Part shown: piece after piece, positions 50,546 to 58,749 of the stretch | Layout: every line of letters begins with the position of its first letter | Numbering within the stretch: the first letter of the stretch is position 1 | Assembly: GCA_027658995.1 (NCBI GenBank) | Contig: JAQDQK010000013.1 | Span: 1-64,000, forward strand | Reading direction: 5' to 3' | Source: Propionibacteriaceae bacterium AM104-82 | GTDB taxonomy: Bacteria > Actinomycetota > Actinomycetes > Propionibacteriales > Propionibacteriaceae | Length of the DNA: 64,000 bases | The notes under the pieces: generated by a model | Databases searched by the model: none | Told to the model about the DNA's origin: nothing | Seen by the model: the letters and a program-made list of their open reading frames with translations, nothing else | Made by a program: the position numbers and the translations under genes

Positions 50546-51862
50546 ATGGCGCCACGACGAGCAGAAGCACAGAAGCAGGGACCTACGGTGACCCCTGCCA
50601 GCACGCAGCAGGACCTGGCGGACCTGTACCGACACCTGCACGCGCATCCGGAGTTGTCCTTCCAGGAGCACGAGACCGCGGGGATCGTCGCGCGCTCGCT
50701 CAAGGAACTCGGCTTCGAGGTGCACGAGGGCATCGGGGGCACCGGCGTCGCTGGCGTGCTCGCGCGGGGCGAGGGTCCCGTCGTGGCGCTACGGGCCGAC
50801 ATGGACGGCCTTCCCATCGAGGAGGCGACCGGCCTCGACTACGCGAGCCGCGCCCGAGGCGTCGACAGGGACGGCCGCGAGGTCCCCGTCATGCACGGCT
50901 GCGGCCACGACGTGCACGTCACGGCACTGCTCGGCGCCGCAGCACGGCTCGCGGCGAACCCCGAATGGGCAGGCACGCTCGTGACGATCTTCCAGCCCGC
51001 AGAGGAACTCGGCTCCGGCGCCCAGGCGATGGTCGACGACGGCCTGTACGACCTGGTGCCGCGCCCCGACGTGGTGCTCGGCCAGCACGTCGCCCCACTT
51101 CCCGCGGGGATGATCGGGCTTCACCCGGGAGCCTCCTACGCCACCTCCGACTCGCTGCGCATCACGTTCTTCGGACGCGGAGGTCACGCCTCGCGGCCCG
51201 AGGCGGCGGTCGACCCCGTGGTGATGGCGGCGGCCTTCGTGATGAGGGCCCAGACGATCGTCTCGCGGGAGGTCGCGGGCACCGACACCGCCGTGTTGAC
51301 GGTCGGCACCTTCCACGCGGGGACCAAGGTCAACATCATTCCCGACGACGCCACGGTCGAACTGAACGTTCGCACCTACGACGCCGACACCCTCGAGAGG
51401 ATTCTGGGTGCCATCCGACGGATCGCGCGGGCCGAGGCGCTGGCCTCCGGCGCCGACCGGGAGCCGAGCTTCGAGGAACTCGACACCTTCCCGATCCTGG
51501 TCAACGACCCGGACGGGTGCAGGCGAACGGTCCCTGCGCTGGCCTCCGCAGAGGGTGTGCAGCGCGTCATCGACCCGGGGCCAGCCGCCGCGAGCGAGGA
51601 CGTCGGCGTCCTTGCCACGACCGTGGACGCGCCATGCGTCTACTGGATCCTGGGCGGCGCCGACCCTCGGCTCTTCGCCGACGCGACCTCCGAGACCGAG
51701 ATGATGCGGGTCCTCGCAGGGGTGCCCGCCAACCACTCGCCGCAGTACGCACCCGCCATCGAGCCGACCCTCTCGATCGGCGTCTCCGCGCTGGAGGCCG
51801 CCGCCCTGGAATGGTTCGGCGACGCGGTGGACAGGTCGCCGCGCCGCGCCTCGGACGGCTGA
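50546..51862 (+). CDS. M20-family amidohydrolase
   Basis: About 438 residues of the M20D peptidase/amidohydrolase group (hippurate hydrolase/IAA-amino acid hydrolase type). YRHLHAHPELSFQE, LRADMDGLPIEEATG, HGCGHDVHVTALLG (metal ligands), FQPAEELGSGAQAMVDDG and GRGGHASRPEAAVDPV are family hallmarks. No signal peptide. ATG at 50546 preceded by TAGCCT seven bases upstream (leaderless pattern); GTG 50528 is also in frame. Confidence 0.9.
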   Translation: MAPRRAEAQKQGPTVTPASTQQDLADLYRHLHAHPELSFQEHETAGIVARSLKELGFEVHEGIGGTGVAGVLARGEGPVVALRADMDGLPIEEATGLDYASRARGVDRDGREVPVMHGCGHDVHVTALLGAAARLAANPEWAGTLVTIFQPAEELGSGAQAMVDDGLYDLVPRPDVVLGQHVAPLPAGMIGLHPGASYATSDSLRITFFGRGGHASRPEAAVDPVVMAAAFVMRAQTIVSREVAGTDTAVLTVGTFHAGTKVNIIPDDATVELNVRTYDADTLERILGAIRRIARAEALASGADREPSFEELDTFPILVNDPDGCRRTVPALASAEGVQRVIDPGPAAASEDVGVLATTVDAPCVYWILGGADPRLFADATSETEMMRVLAGVPANHSPQYAPAIEPTLSIGVSALEAAALEWFGDAVDRSPRRASDG

Positions 51863-51951
51863 TCCGGGCACTCGTCCGCCGCGGGACGGCCCCCTCCTAG
51901 TCAGCCCGCGGTGCCCTCGCCAAGGCAACCCCACGGACTGAGTCCGAGGGG

Positions 51952-51957
51952 GATAAA
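51952..51957 (+). promoter_or_regulatory. AT-rich -10-like box upstream of the baeRF-like gene
   Basis: TAAAAT at 51952-51957 lies in the most AT-rich short run near here (ATAAAACTAAAATTGATGG), about 40 bases before the ATG at 51997. No clear -35. Confidence 0.35.
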
Positions 51958-51996
51958 ACTAAAATTGATGGCTCCCGACCCGAAGGACCATCACCC

Positions 51997-53115
51997 ATGT
52001 CCGAACGCTTCGACCTCCCCACCGTCGCCGACCTGCAGGCGTTTGCAGAGCCCCACGAGCGGGCCATCACCGTGTACGCGAGGACCTCTCCCGATGACCG
52101 CGAGAAGAGCCTGCTCACCGTCAAGAGCGCCGTCGACAACGCGTTGCGCACCCTGCGCGAGCAGGGCATCTCGCACAACACGGAGCAGGCGCTGCGCGAG
52201 GCCTGGGCGGCGCACGAGGCCTCCACGATCTGGGGACGACTCTCGGCCTCGGTCGTGCTGCTGCTCGCCGACGACGTCGACGAGATGTTCGTCCTCCCCA
52301 ACGAGTTCGACGACCGTCTCCAGGTCGGGGCGCACTTCGACCTCAGCCAGTTGATCCGCGCCGTGACGACCCCGCAGGAGGCGTTCGCGCTGACGCTGTC
52401 GCAGAACGGCTGGAACCTGTGGCACGCCACCGCGACCGGCCGGGCGACCGAACTTCCGCTGCGCGGCGAGCACCCCGCCGACATCGCCGAGGCCACCAAC
52501 CGGGCGACCGTCCGGGACCGCAGCCACGTCCGCCGCCTGGTCGGCGACGAGGGACGCGGCGTGCTGCTGCGCACCTACGCGCAGCGGGTCGCCGAGGCCG
52601 TCTCGACCGAACTGGCGGGCACCTCGCCGGAGGCCCCGCTGTTCGTCTTCGCCGCCGCTCCCCTGCTCGACCTCTACCGCGACGCCGACCTCACCGGACG
52701 CAGGCTCGAGACCGTTGCGGGTGCCCCCGACGAACTGGCCGCCCACGACATCGACGAGGCGATCCGCGCCGCACTGCCCGGCATCAACGCCGCGGCGATC
52801 AACGCGACGCTCGAGCGACTCGGCGACGAGATCGCCCAGGGAACCGTCGCCCGCGACCTCGCAGACATCGCGAAGGCGACCACGCTCGGCGCCGTCGACA
52901 CGCTCGTCTACGACATCACGGCGAGCGAGACCGGCAGCTTCGATCCCACCAGCGGGGCCATCACCTACGACGCAGACGGCTACCAGTTGCTGTCCAAGAT
53001 CGCGCTCCAGGTGCTCCAGACCGGCGGCACCGTGTACGCCGTCCGCCCAGGTGAGGTCACCTCAGGCGTCTGGCTGCCGCCTGCCGTCGCTGGGCTGCGG
53101 TTCACGCTCGCCTGA
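51997..53115 (+). CDS. baeRF-like (bacterial archaeo-eukaryotic release factor family) protein
   Basis: A 372-residue protein with a release-factor eRF1-like layout: N-terminal domain (ITVYARTSPDDREKSLLTVK), a middle RNase-H-like segment (WNLWHATATGRATELPLRG) and the C-terminal domain LADIAKATTLGAVDTLVYDIT, VYAVRPGEVTSGVW. These match the baeRF family 11 group proposed in stress or ribosome rescue contexts, but membership is inferred from general features. Cytosolic, no signal peptide. Monocistronic. Confidence 0.6.
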   Translation: MSERFDLPTVADLQAFAEPHERAITVYARTSPDDREKSLLTVKSAVDNALRTLREQGISHNTEQALREAWAAHEASTIWGRLSASVVLLLADDVDEMFVLPNEFDDRLQVGAHFDLSQLIRAVTTPQEAFALTLSQNGWNLWHATATGRATELPLRGEHPADIAEATNRATVRDRSHVRRLVGDEGRGVLLRTYAQRVAEAVSTELAGTSPEAPLFVFAAAPLLDLYRDADLTGRRLETVAGAPDELAAHDIDEAIRAALPGINAAAINATLERLGDEIAQGTVARDLADIAKATTLGAVDTLVYDITASETGSFDPTSGAITYDADGYQLLSKIALQVLQTGGTVYAVRPGEVTSGVWLPPAVAGLRFTLA

Positions 53116-53137
53116 GACTGCCGCCCCGCCTCCGGTC

Positions 53138-53761
53138 TCAGCCGGGGTGGGGCGACGCGTCGTCCCTGTACTGCGCGTCGAGCCACTCGGGGTACCAGGA
53201 GAGCAGGTCGTCGGGCTCGCACGGCAGTCGCGTCGCGTCGCCCGCGCCGTCGAACGAGTCGATCAGGCCGCCGGTCAGCCGGGCGAGCGCCGCGACGACG
53301 TAGCCGGTCAACAGTCGCCCGCTGAACGGCTGCGGTAGTTCGATGCTGACGTCCCAGGACCAGCCGATCCCTTTCGCCGACTCGAAGTCGAACGAGGTCG
53401 TCGCGCCCCTGGCGGCGATGTCCTCACGGCGGGCGTCGATGAGCGTGCCGTGGTGCGGGGTGATGTCGGAGTCGAACATCTGGAGCGGGACGTCGGCCCG
53501 GGTGCCCGGGAGCGTGACGCCGAGCCGTGACATCCCGCCGAAGGTCAGCGGCGCCGTCGGGTCGTGCAGCCGTGCGGGTGGCTCGCCGTGCGCGACGATC
53601 TCACACCGCGGCGCGGGCGCCGTCAGGTCGTGGCCTGCAAGGGCCGTGCGCGTCACGCGGCGGTCGCCGTCGAGCAGCAGGAGTCGGGCGATCTCGTCCT
53701 CCAGCAAGCCCGCGGTAGGGACGAAGGCCGTCGAGGGGTAGATGTCGAACGAACTGGACAT
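53138..53761 (-). CDS. Hypothetical protein (207 residues)
   Basis: No family recognised. Cytosolic-looking alpha/beta composition, N-terminus SSSFDIYPSTAFVPTAGLLEDE, mid-part with FGGMSRLGVTLPGTRADVPLQM, and an acidic C-terminus (LLSWYPEWLDAQYRDD). Codon use is typical of the neighbours. Convergent with the baeRF-like gene and divergent from the MMPL gene; no operon partner. Confidence 0.7.
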   Translation of the reverse strand: MSSSFDIYPSTAFVPTAGLLEDEIARLLLLDGDRRVTRTALAGHDLTAPAPRCEIVAHGEPPARLHDPTAPLTFGGMSRLGVTLPGTRADVPLQMFDSDITPHHGTLIDARREDIAARGATTSFDFESAKGIGWSWDVSIELPQPFSGRLLTGYVVAALARLTGGLIDSFDGAGDATRLPCEPDDLLSWYPEWLDAQYRDDASPHPG

Positions 53762-53905
53762 GACGGCTCCCGGCGGTGACTGCGTTCGGCAACGCTATCA
53801 ATGCACCGGGCTCGTCAGGGGCCAGCGCATCGGCCAAAAGGGTGATGTATCTCTCGGCCTCTTTCGCGATGTCGGACAGGGGGTGTCGCTGGTGGAGTTG
53901 ATGGC

Positions 53906-56008
53906 ATGGCTGATTCTGTATCCGGCGGGCACCTCGCCGACCGTTTGACCTCGCGCCGCGGCGCCTGGATTTCCATTGGCATCGTGCTCGCGGTGTTCGT
54001 GGCGCTGTTCGGCATCTTCGGCAGCGCCAAGGCGCCCTCCCGTAACGCGCAGGCCCCCACCGACTCCGAGTCGTCGCGGGTCAGCGAGTTGATGGCGGGC
54101 TTCCCGAACGCCGACCGGCAGTCCGTCCAGGTCGTTGCGACCCGCGATGACGGCGCGGCGCTCCAGCAGGCCGACCTCGACGCGCTCACCGCGATGCTGC
54201 CGTCCCTGACGAGCATCCCTGAGGCGCCCGCGTCCGGGCCGCTGGTCAGCGAGGACGGTGAGGCCGCCGTCCTGATGGCGCCCATCACGGTGGGCGCCGA
54301 CAACTCGGAGACCGCAGAGGTGATCAAGGAGGTGCGCGCGCAGATCGCCACCGACCAGCCAGCAGGGCTGAGCCTGCTCGTCACGGGCGGGCCCGCGTTC
54401 GGCGCCGACGTCGCCTCCTCCTTCGACGGGGCCGACTTCACGCTGCTTCTGGTCACCATCCTGATCGTCGCGGTGCTGCTGATCGCCACCTACCGCTCCC
54501 CGGTGCTGTGGCTCGTGCCGCTGATCGTCATCGCGCTGGCCGACGGGCTCGCGGGTCGCGTCACCGCCGCCGCGGGCTCCGCCTGGAACCTGCAGTTCGA
54601 CGCAGGCATCATCAGCGTGCTCGTCTTCGGCGCGGGCACCAACTACGCGCTGCTGATGATGTCGCGCTACCGCGAGGAACTGATGGTCGAGGCCAACCAC
54701 CGCGCCGCGCTTGCCTCGGCCTGGCGCAAGACGACGCCCGCGATCCTCGCGTCCAACCTCACCGTCGTCCTCGCGCTCGCCACCCTCGCGCTGGCCGTCA
54801 TCCCCGGCACCCACGGCCTCGGCGTCACGACCGCCATCGGCCTGCTGATCGCCCTGGCGGCCGTCACCTTCGCGCTCCCGCCGTTCCTGGCGGTGTGCGG
54901 CCGCAAGGTCTTCTGGCCGTTCATCCCCCGCCCCGGCCAGGCCCGCACGCAGGGCCGCGGATGGCGCGCGCTCGCCATGAAGGTCACCAAGCGCCCCGCC
55001 GTCAGCCTCGCCGCGGGCCTGACGCTGCTCGCCGTGATGGCCGCAGGGCTGTTCGGCACCAGCGTCGGCCTCGACCAGATCGAGAAGTTCCGGGTCCAGT
55101 CCGAGTCCGCAGCCGGCCTCGAGGTGCTCTCGCAGCACTTCCCGCCCGGTGAGGCCCAGCCCGTGTTCGTCGTCACGAAGTCCGACTCCGCCGACGACGT
55201 CCTGGCGGCGGTCGACGGGGTCGAGGGCATCGTTCGCGCCCACCCGATCGGCGAGACCGACGACGGAGCGCTCACCAAGCTGATGGTCACCAGCGAGTAC
55301 TCCCCCAGCACCCCCGAGAGCCTCGGCCAGATCACGCAGTTGCGCGACGCGGTCCACGCGGTGCCCGGCGCCGACGCGCTGGTCGGCGGCGCCGTCGCGA
55401 CCGACCTCGACGCCCGCAGCGGCAACGAGGCGGACCTGTGGCTGATCGCCCCGCTCGTGCTGCTGGTGTGCTTCGTGGTGCTGGTGATCCTGCTCCGCTC
55501 GCTGATCGCCCCGACGCTGCTGCTGATGGTCAACCTGGCCAGCGCGGTCGCCGCGATCGGCGCGGGCGCGTGGCTCAGCCGGGTGATCTTCGGGCAGCAC
55601 GCGCTCGACCTGCAGGTGCCGCTGCTGTCGTTCCTGTTCCTGGTGGCGCTCGGCATCGACTACACCATCTTCCTGGTGCACCGGGCGAAGGCCGAGGCGG
55701 CCGGCCACGGCACCCGCTCCGGCATGGTCGAGGCCATCGCGCACACGGGCAGCGTGATCACCAGCGCCGGGCTGGTGCTGGCGGCAGTCTTCGCGGCGCT
55801 CGGCGTGCTCCCGCTGGTCACCCTCGGACAACTCGGGCTGATCGTCGGCGTCGGCGTCCTCGTCGACACCCTGGTGGTCCGCTCGGTGATCGTGCCCGCG
55901 ATCTTCACCCTCGTCGGTGACCGCATCTGGTGGCCGGGGCGACTGCCGTTGCCCCGTGACGGAGAATTGGCGCATGTCTCTGGTGACGATGCCCTTGTCT
56001 CAAGCTGA
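53906..56008 (+). CDS. MMPL/RND-family transporter
   Basis: A 700-residue membrane protein with the two-half MMPL topology: each half begins with one helix, a large extracytoplasmic domain, and a bundle of five more helices. Conserved GXXXXN/Y-like residues: FGAGTNYALLMMSRYREE and LGIDYTIFLVHRAKAEA are the twin signature motifs of MmpL and SSD-like transporters. Probably exports lipids or drugs. Overlaps the histidine kinase gene by 35 bases, linking it to the two-component system. Confidence 0.92.
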   Translation: MADSVSGGHLADRLTSRRGAWISIGIVLAVFVALFGIFGSAKAPSRNAQAPTDSESSRVSELMAGFPNADRQSVQVVATRDDGAALQQADLDALTAMLPSLTSIPEAPASGPLVSEDGEAAVLMAPITVGADNSETAEVIKEVRAQIATDQPAGLSLLVTGGPAFGADVASSFDGADFTLLLVTILIVAVLLIATYRSPVLWLVPLIVIALADGLAGRVTAAAGSAWNLQFDAGIISVLVFGAGTNYALLMMSRYREELMVEANHRAALASAWRKTTPAILASNLTVVLALATLALAVIPGTHGLGVTTAIGLLIALAAVTFALPPFLAVCGRKVFWPFIPRPGQARTQGRGWRALAMKVTKRPAVSLAAGLTLLAVMAAGLFGTSVGLDQIEKFRVQSESAAGLEVLSQHFPPGEAQPVFVVTKSDSADDVLAAVDGVEGIVRAHPIGETDDGALTKLMVTSEYSPSTPESLGQITQLRDAVHAVPGADALVGGAVATDLDARSGNEADLWLIAPLVLLVCFVVLVILLRSLIAPTLLLMVNLASAVAAIGAGAWLSRVIFGQHALDLQVPLLSFLFLVALGIDYTIFLVHRAKAEAAGHGTRSGMVEAIAHTGSVITSAGLVLAAVFAALGVLPLVTLGQLGLIVGVGVLVDTLVVRSVIVPAIFTLVGDRIWWPGRLPLPRDGELAHVSGDDALVSS

Positions 56009-57218
56009 CCTCTCGGGGGTCGGGCCCGGACGCTACGTCCGGGCCATGGAGATCGGCCAGCACGTCATCGCGCTGGTGCTGACCGCCGTCGGGGTGATCC
56101 GCGCAGTGGTGAGCGGCGCCGACCTTCCCGCTGCGGTCATCGCGGGCGTCGTGTTCCTGGCGTGGCACACGGCCGGCTCCGTCGTGTCGGCGCGTTCGGG
56201 CTCGACGAGGGTCGCCGCGTGGTGGCTGCTCGGGCTGGTCGCGGTGTGGATCGGTGCGACCGTCGTGTCGGCCGAGTTCGTGTGGCTGGCCTTCCTGCTC
56301 TGGCTGCTCGCCGGACACCTGCTCTCCCTCGGGTGGGGGCTGGCGCTGTCGGCCTTCGTGTTCGCCGTCGTGGTCGCCGCCCCGCTGCTGCATCACGGCG
56401 GCACCAGTTACGGCATCGTGTTCGGCCCGCTGGTGGGTGGCGTGTTCGCCTACGGCATCTCGCGCGGCTACCTCCAGTTGCTGCGCGACGCCGCCGAGCG
56501 GGAGCGCCTGGTGATCGGGCTGCGGTCGGCCCAGGCGGAGATGGCCGATCTGCAGGACGAGTTGGCCGCCGCCCAGCGGCAGTCGGGCATCGTCGCGGAG
56601 CGGACCAGGATCTCGCGCGACATCCACGACACCGTCGCGCAGTCGCTGTCGTCGATCAGGCTGCTCGCGCACGCCCAGGTCGACCGGTCGCCCGACCCAG
56701 CGTCGGCCCGAGCCCTCGGCCAGATCGAGGCGCTCGCCGGGGACGGCCTCGGCGACGTGCGCCGCATCGTCGCGGCCCTCGCGCCGATGGAACTGGAGGA
56801 CAACGCTCTGGCGGGCGCCCTCCAGCGGATGGTCGACCGGTTGCGCGAGGAGACCGGCATCGACGCGAGCCTGCGACTCGACGACACCCTCCCGATCCTG
56901 AGCACCGAGGTCGAGGTCGCGCTGCTGCGCACCGCCCAGTCGGCGCTCGCCAACGTCCGCAGGCACGCGGAAGCGGGCCGCGTCGTCGTCAGCCTCATCG
57001 ACGCGGGCGACACCGTCCGCCTCGACATCATCGACGACGGCACCGGCTTCGACCTGACCGCCTGGGAGGATGCCCGCGAGGCCCCGCCGTCGAGTTTCGG
57101 GCTGCGCTACATGCGCGACCGGCTCCGCGAGCTGGGCGGGGGCCTCGACATCGAGACCGCGCCCGGAGAGGGGACCGCCATCTCCGGGCACCTGTCGATC
57201 GGAAGGGGACGACCATGA
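55974..57218 (+). CDS. Sensor histidine kinase (HisKA_3, NarL-type)
   Basis: A 414-residue kinase. Five to six N-terminal hydrophobic helices (VIALVLTAVGVIRAVVSG onward), a coiled coil, the phosphoacceptor H-box ERTRISRDIHDTVAQSLSSI, then an HATPase with DDGTGFDLTAW and GLRYMRDRLRELGGGLDIET. Such kinases sense membrane or drug stress. Start at 55974, overlapping the MMPL gene; its stop overlaps the regulator start. Confidence 0.9.
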   Translation: MSLVTMPLSQADLSGVGPGRYVRAMEIGQHVIALVLTAVGVIRAVVSGADLPAAVIAGVVFLAWHTAGSVVSARSGSTRVAAWWLLGLVAVWIGATVVSAEFVWLAFLLWLLAGHLLSLGWGLALSAFVFAVVVAAPLLHHGGTSYGIVFGPLVGGVFAYGISRGYLQLLRDAAERERLVIGLRSAQAEMADLQDELAAAQRQSGIVAERTRISRDIHDTVAQSLSSIRLLAHAQVDRSPDPASARALGQIEALAGDGLGDVRRIVAALAPMELEDNALAGALQRMVDRLREETGIDASLRLDDTLPILSTEVEVALLRTAQSALANVRRHAEAGRVVVSLIDAGDTVRLDIIDDGTGFDLTAWEDAREAPPSSFGLRYMRDRLRELGGGLDIETAPGEGTAISGHLSIGRGRP

Positions 57219-57829
57219 CGCGCGTGCTGCTCGTCGACGACCACCCGGTGGTGCGCAGCGGGCTGCGCGCCGTGCTGACCTCCGGGGGGGTCGAGGTGAT
57301 CGGCGAGGCCGGCACCGGCGAGGAGGCCCTCGAGATGGTCGAGCGGCTGAGCCCCGATGTCGTGATGTGCGACCTCAGGCTCGGCGACGGCATCGACGGC
57401 ATCCAGACGACCGCCCGGCTCACCAAGCTGAACCCCGCGCCCGCGGTGCTGATCCTGACCACCTTCGACCGGGACGCGGAGATCCTCGGCGCCATCGAGG
57501 CGGGCGCCGCGGGCTACCTGCTCAAGGATGCCGCTCCCGAGGTGATCCTCGAGGCCATCGCCAAGGCGGCCGCAGGTGGGGTGTTCCTCTCCCCCGGCAT
57601 CGAGACGCGGGTGCTGCGCGGCATGCGCAACCCGCGCCCCCGTCCGACGCAGCGCGAGATCGAGGTGCTCGCGCTTCTGGCGGAGGGCGCGAGCAACCGG
57701 GAGATCGCCAAGACGCTGTTCGTCACGGAGGCGACCGTCAAGAGCCACCTGGCGCACATCTTCACCAAGCTCGACGTCGACAGCAGGTCGCGCGCGGTGC
57801 ACGTGGCGCGCGAGTCGGGGCTGATCTAG
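57215..57829 (+). CDS. LuxR/NarL-family response regulator
   Basis: A 204-residue regulator. Receiver: DDHPVVRSGLRAVL, phosphorylated Asp in VVMCDLRLGDGIDG, TTFDRDAEILGAIEAGAAGY with the conserved Thr and Lys (LLKDAAPE). C-terminal LuxR-type HTH: PTQREIEVLALLAEGASNREI, TEATVKSHLAHIFTKLDVDS in two stretches. ATG overlaps the kinase stop. MMPL-HK-RR makes one operon; the regulator may control the transporter. Convergent with the GH114 gene by four bases. Confidence 0.93.
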   Translation: MTRVLLVDDHPVVRSGLRAVLTSGGVEVIGEAGTGEEALEMVERLSPDVVMCDLRLGDGIDGIQTTARLTKLNPAPAVLILTTFDRDAEILGAIEAGAAGYLLKDAAPEVILEAIAKAAAGGVFLSPGIETRVLRGMRNPRPRPTQREIEVLALLAEGASNREIAKTLFVTEATVKSHLAHIFTKLDVDSRSRAVHVARESGLI

Positions 57830-58710
57830 CCCTGGTCGCACCATTGGGCGAGGTAGCCGTCCTCGCCCGGGGCGACCAGGTCGCGGTCGCGCCGCACGAT
57901 GGAGATCTCCTCCCCGCGCGCCGCGCAGCTCTCCGCCAGGTTCGACTCGGGCTGGTCGGCGTACTCGACCTGGACGACGCCGCGCCCGTACGCGTCGGTG
58001 TAGGCGTCGCACTCGTCGTACTCCTGGCACTCCTCGGCGACCGCGAAGTCGAAGCCGAGGGAGCGCGCCCGGTCGACCAGTTCGGCGGCGTTCTTCTGCC
58101 CGGCGGCGAGGCCTGCGCGGTGCGCTCGATCCACCAGTAGCTCGGCGAGGGCGATGTTGTGCTCGACGGTGAGCAGCCCGTCGGAGCGCAGGTAGGAGTC
58201 GAGGTTGTCGAACTCGACGGCGGCGAACCCGGCGTCCGCGCATCCGTCGATCCAGCCGCCGACGATCTCGGCGACGGCCTTCCTCTTCTCCGGCGTCGAC
58301 GTGTCGAGCAGGGCCTCATCCCATTCCTCGTCGACGACCGGGGAGCCGCCGTCGACCAGCAGCAGCCCGGCGTCCTCCCAGGCCTGTTCCTCGCCGGGTT
58401 GGGACTGGAACGCGTTGAGGTAGCAGATGTTGTAGAGCCCGTCCACGGGTGCGGCGGTGCGGTCCCTGACCAGGATCTTCACAGCGTCATCTGGCGGATA
58501 GGCCGTCCCCAACTGGTAGTCGGGCCGACCCCCGGAGGGAGCCTCGACAGGCGATTGAGTCTCGAAAGGCGACTGAGTCTCGAGAGGCGTCTGAGTCTCG
58601 ACAGGCGTCTGGGTCTCGACAGGCGTCTGAGTCTCGACAGGCGACTGCGCCGCGTCGCAGCCGGCCACCAGCACACACGCGAGGACGGTCGGGAACAGGA
58701 ACGGGCGCAT
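57826..58710 (-). CDS. Endo-alpha-1,4-polygalactosaminidase-type (GH114) lipoprotein
   Basis: About 294 residues. Lipobox LVAGC near residue 18, then a tandem PVETQT-type linker (six units) and a GH114 (TM1410-like) TIM-barrel: TAYPPDDAVKILVRDR, YNICYLNAFQ, EFDNLDSYLRSDGLL (conserved acidic residues) and DFAVAEECQEYDEC. GH114 cuts galactosamine polymers. It may act on cell-surface or biofilm polysaccharide. Start at 58710 (MRPFLFP) with GAGAGG upstream; an ATG at 58725 is also in frame. Confidence 0.85.
   Translation of the reverse strand: MRPFLFPTVLACVLVAGCDAAQSPVETQTPVETQTPVETQTPLETQSPFETQSPVEAPSGGRPDYQLGTAYPPDDAVKILVRDRTAAPVDGLYNICYLNAFQSQPGEEQAWEDAGLLLVDGGSPVVDEEWDEALLDTSTPEKRKAVAEIVGGWIDGCADAGFAAVEFDNLDSYLRSDGLLTVEHNIALAELLVDRAHRAGLAAGQKNAAELVDRARSLGFDFAVAEECQEYDECDAYTDAYGRGVVQVEYADQPESNLAESCAARGEEISIVRRDRDLVAPGEDGYLAQWCDQG
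58543..58650 (-). repeat. 18-bp tandem repeat coding the linker of the GH114 lipoprotein
   Basis: Six 18-base units on the plus strand (CTCGACAGGCGNCTGAGT and close variants, e.g. CTCGAAAGGC and CTCGAGAGGC) encode P-V/L/F-E-T-Q-T/S on the minus strand. The linker lies directly after the lipid-anchored Cys. Unit-to-unit differences are mostly single bases, so expansion is probably recent. Confidence 0.9.
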
Positions 58711-58749
58711 GCTGCAGCCTCTCACGGGCCGTCGCTTAGGTGCGACCCG

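Noticed and set aside
53798..55975. 725-codon frame antisense to the MMPL gene
   Set aside because: Both strands open owing to high GC; MMPL signatures are on the plus strand.
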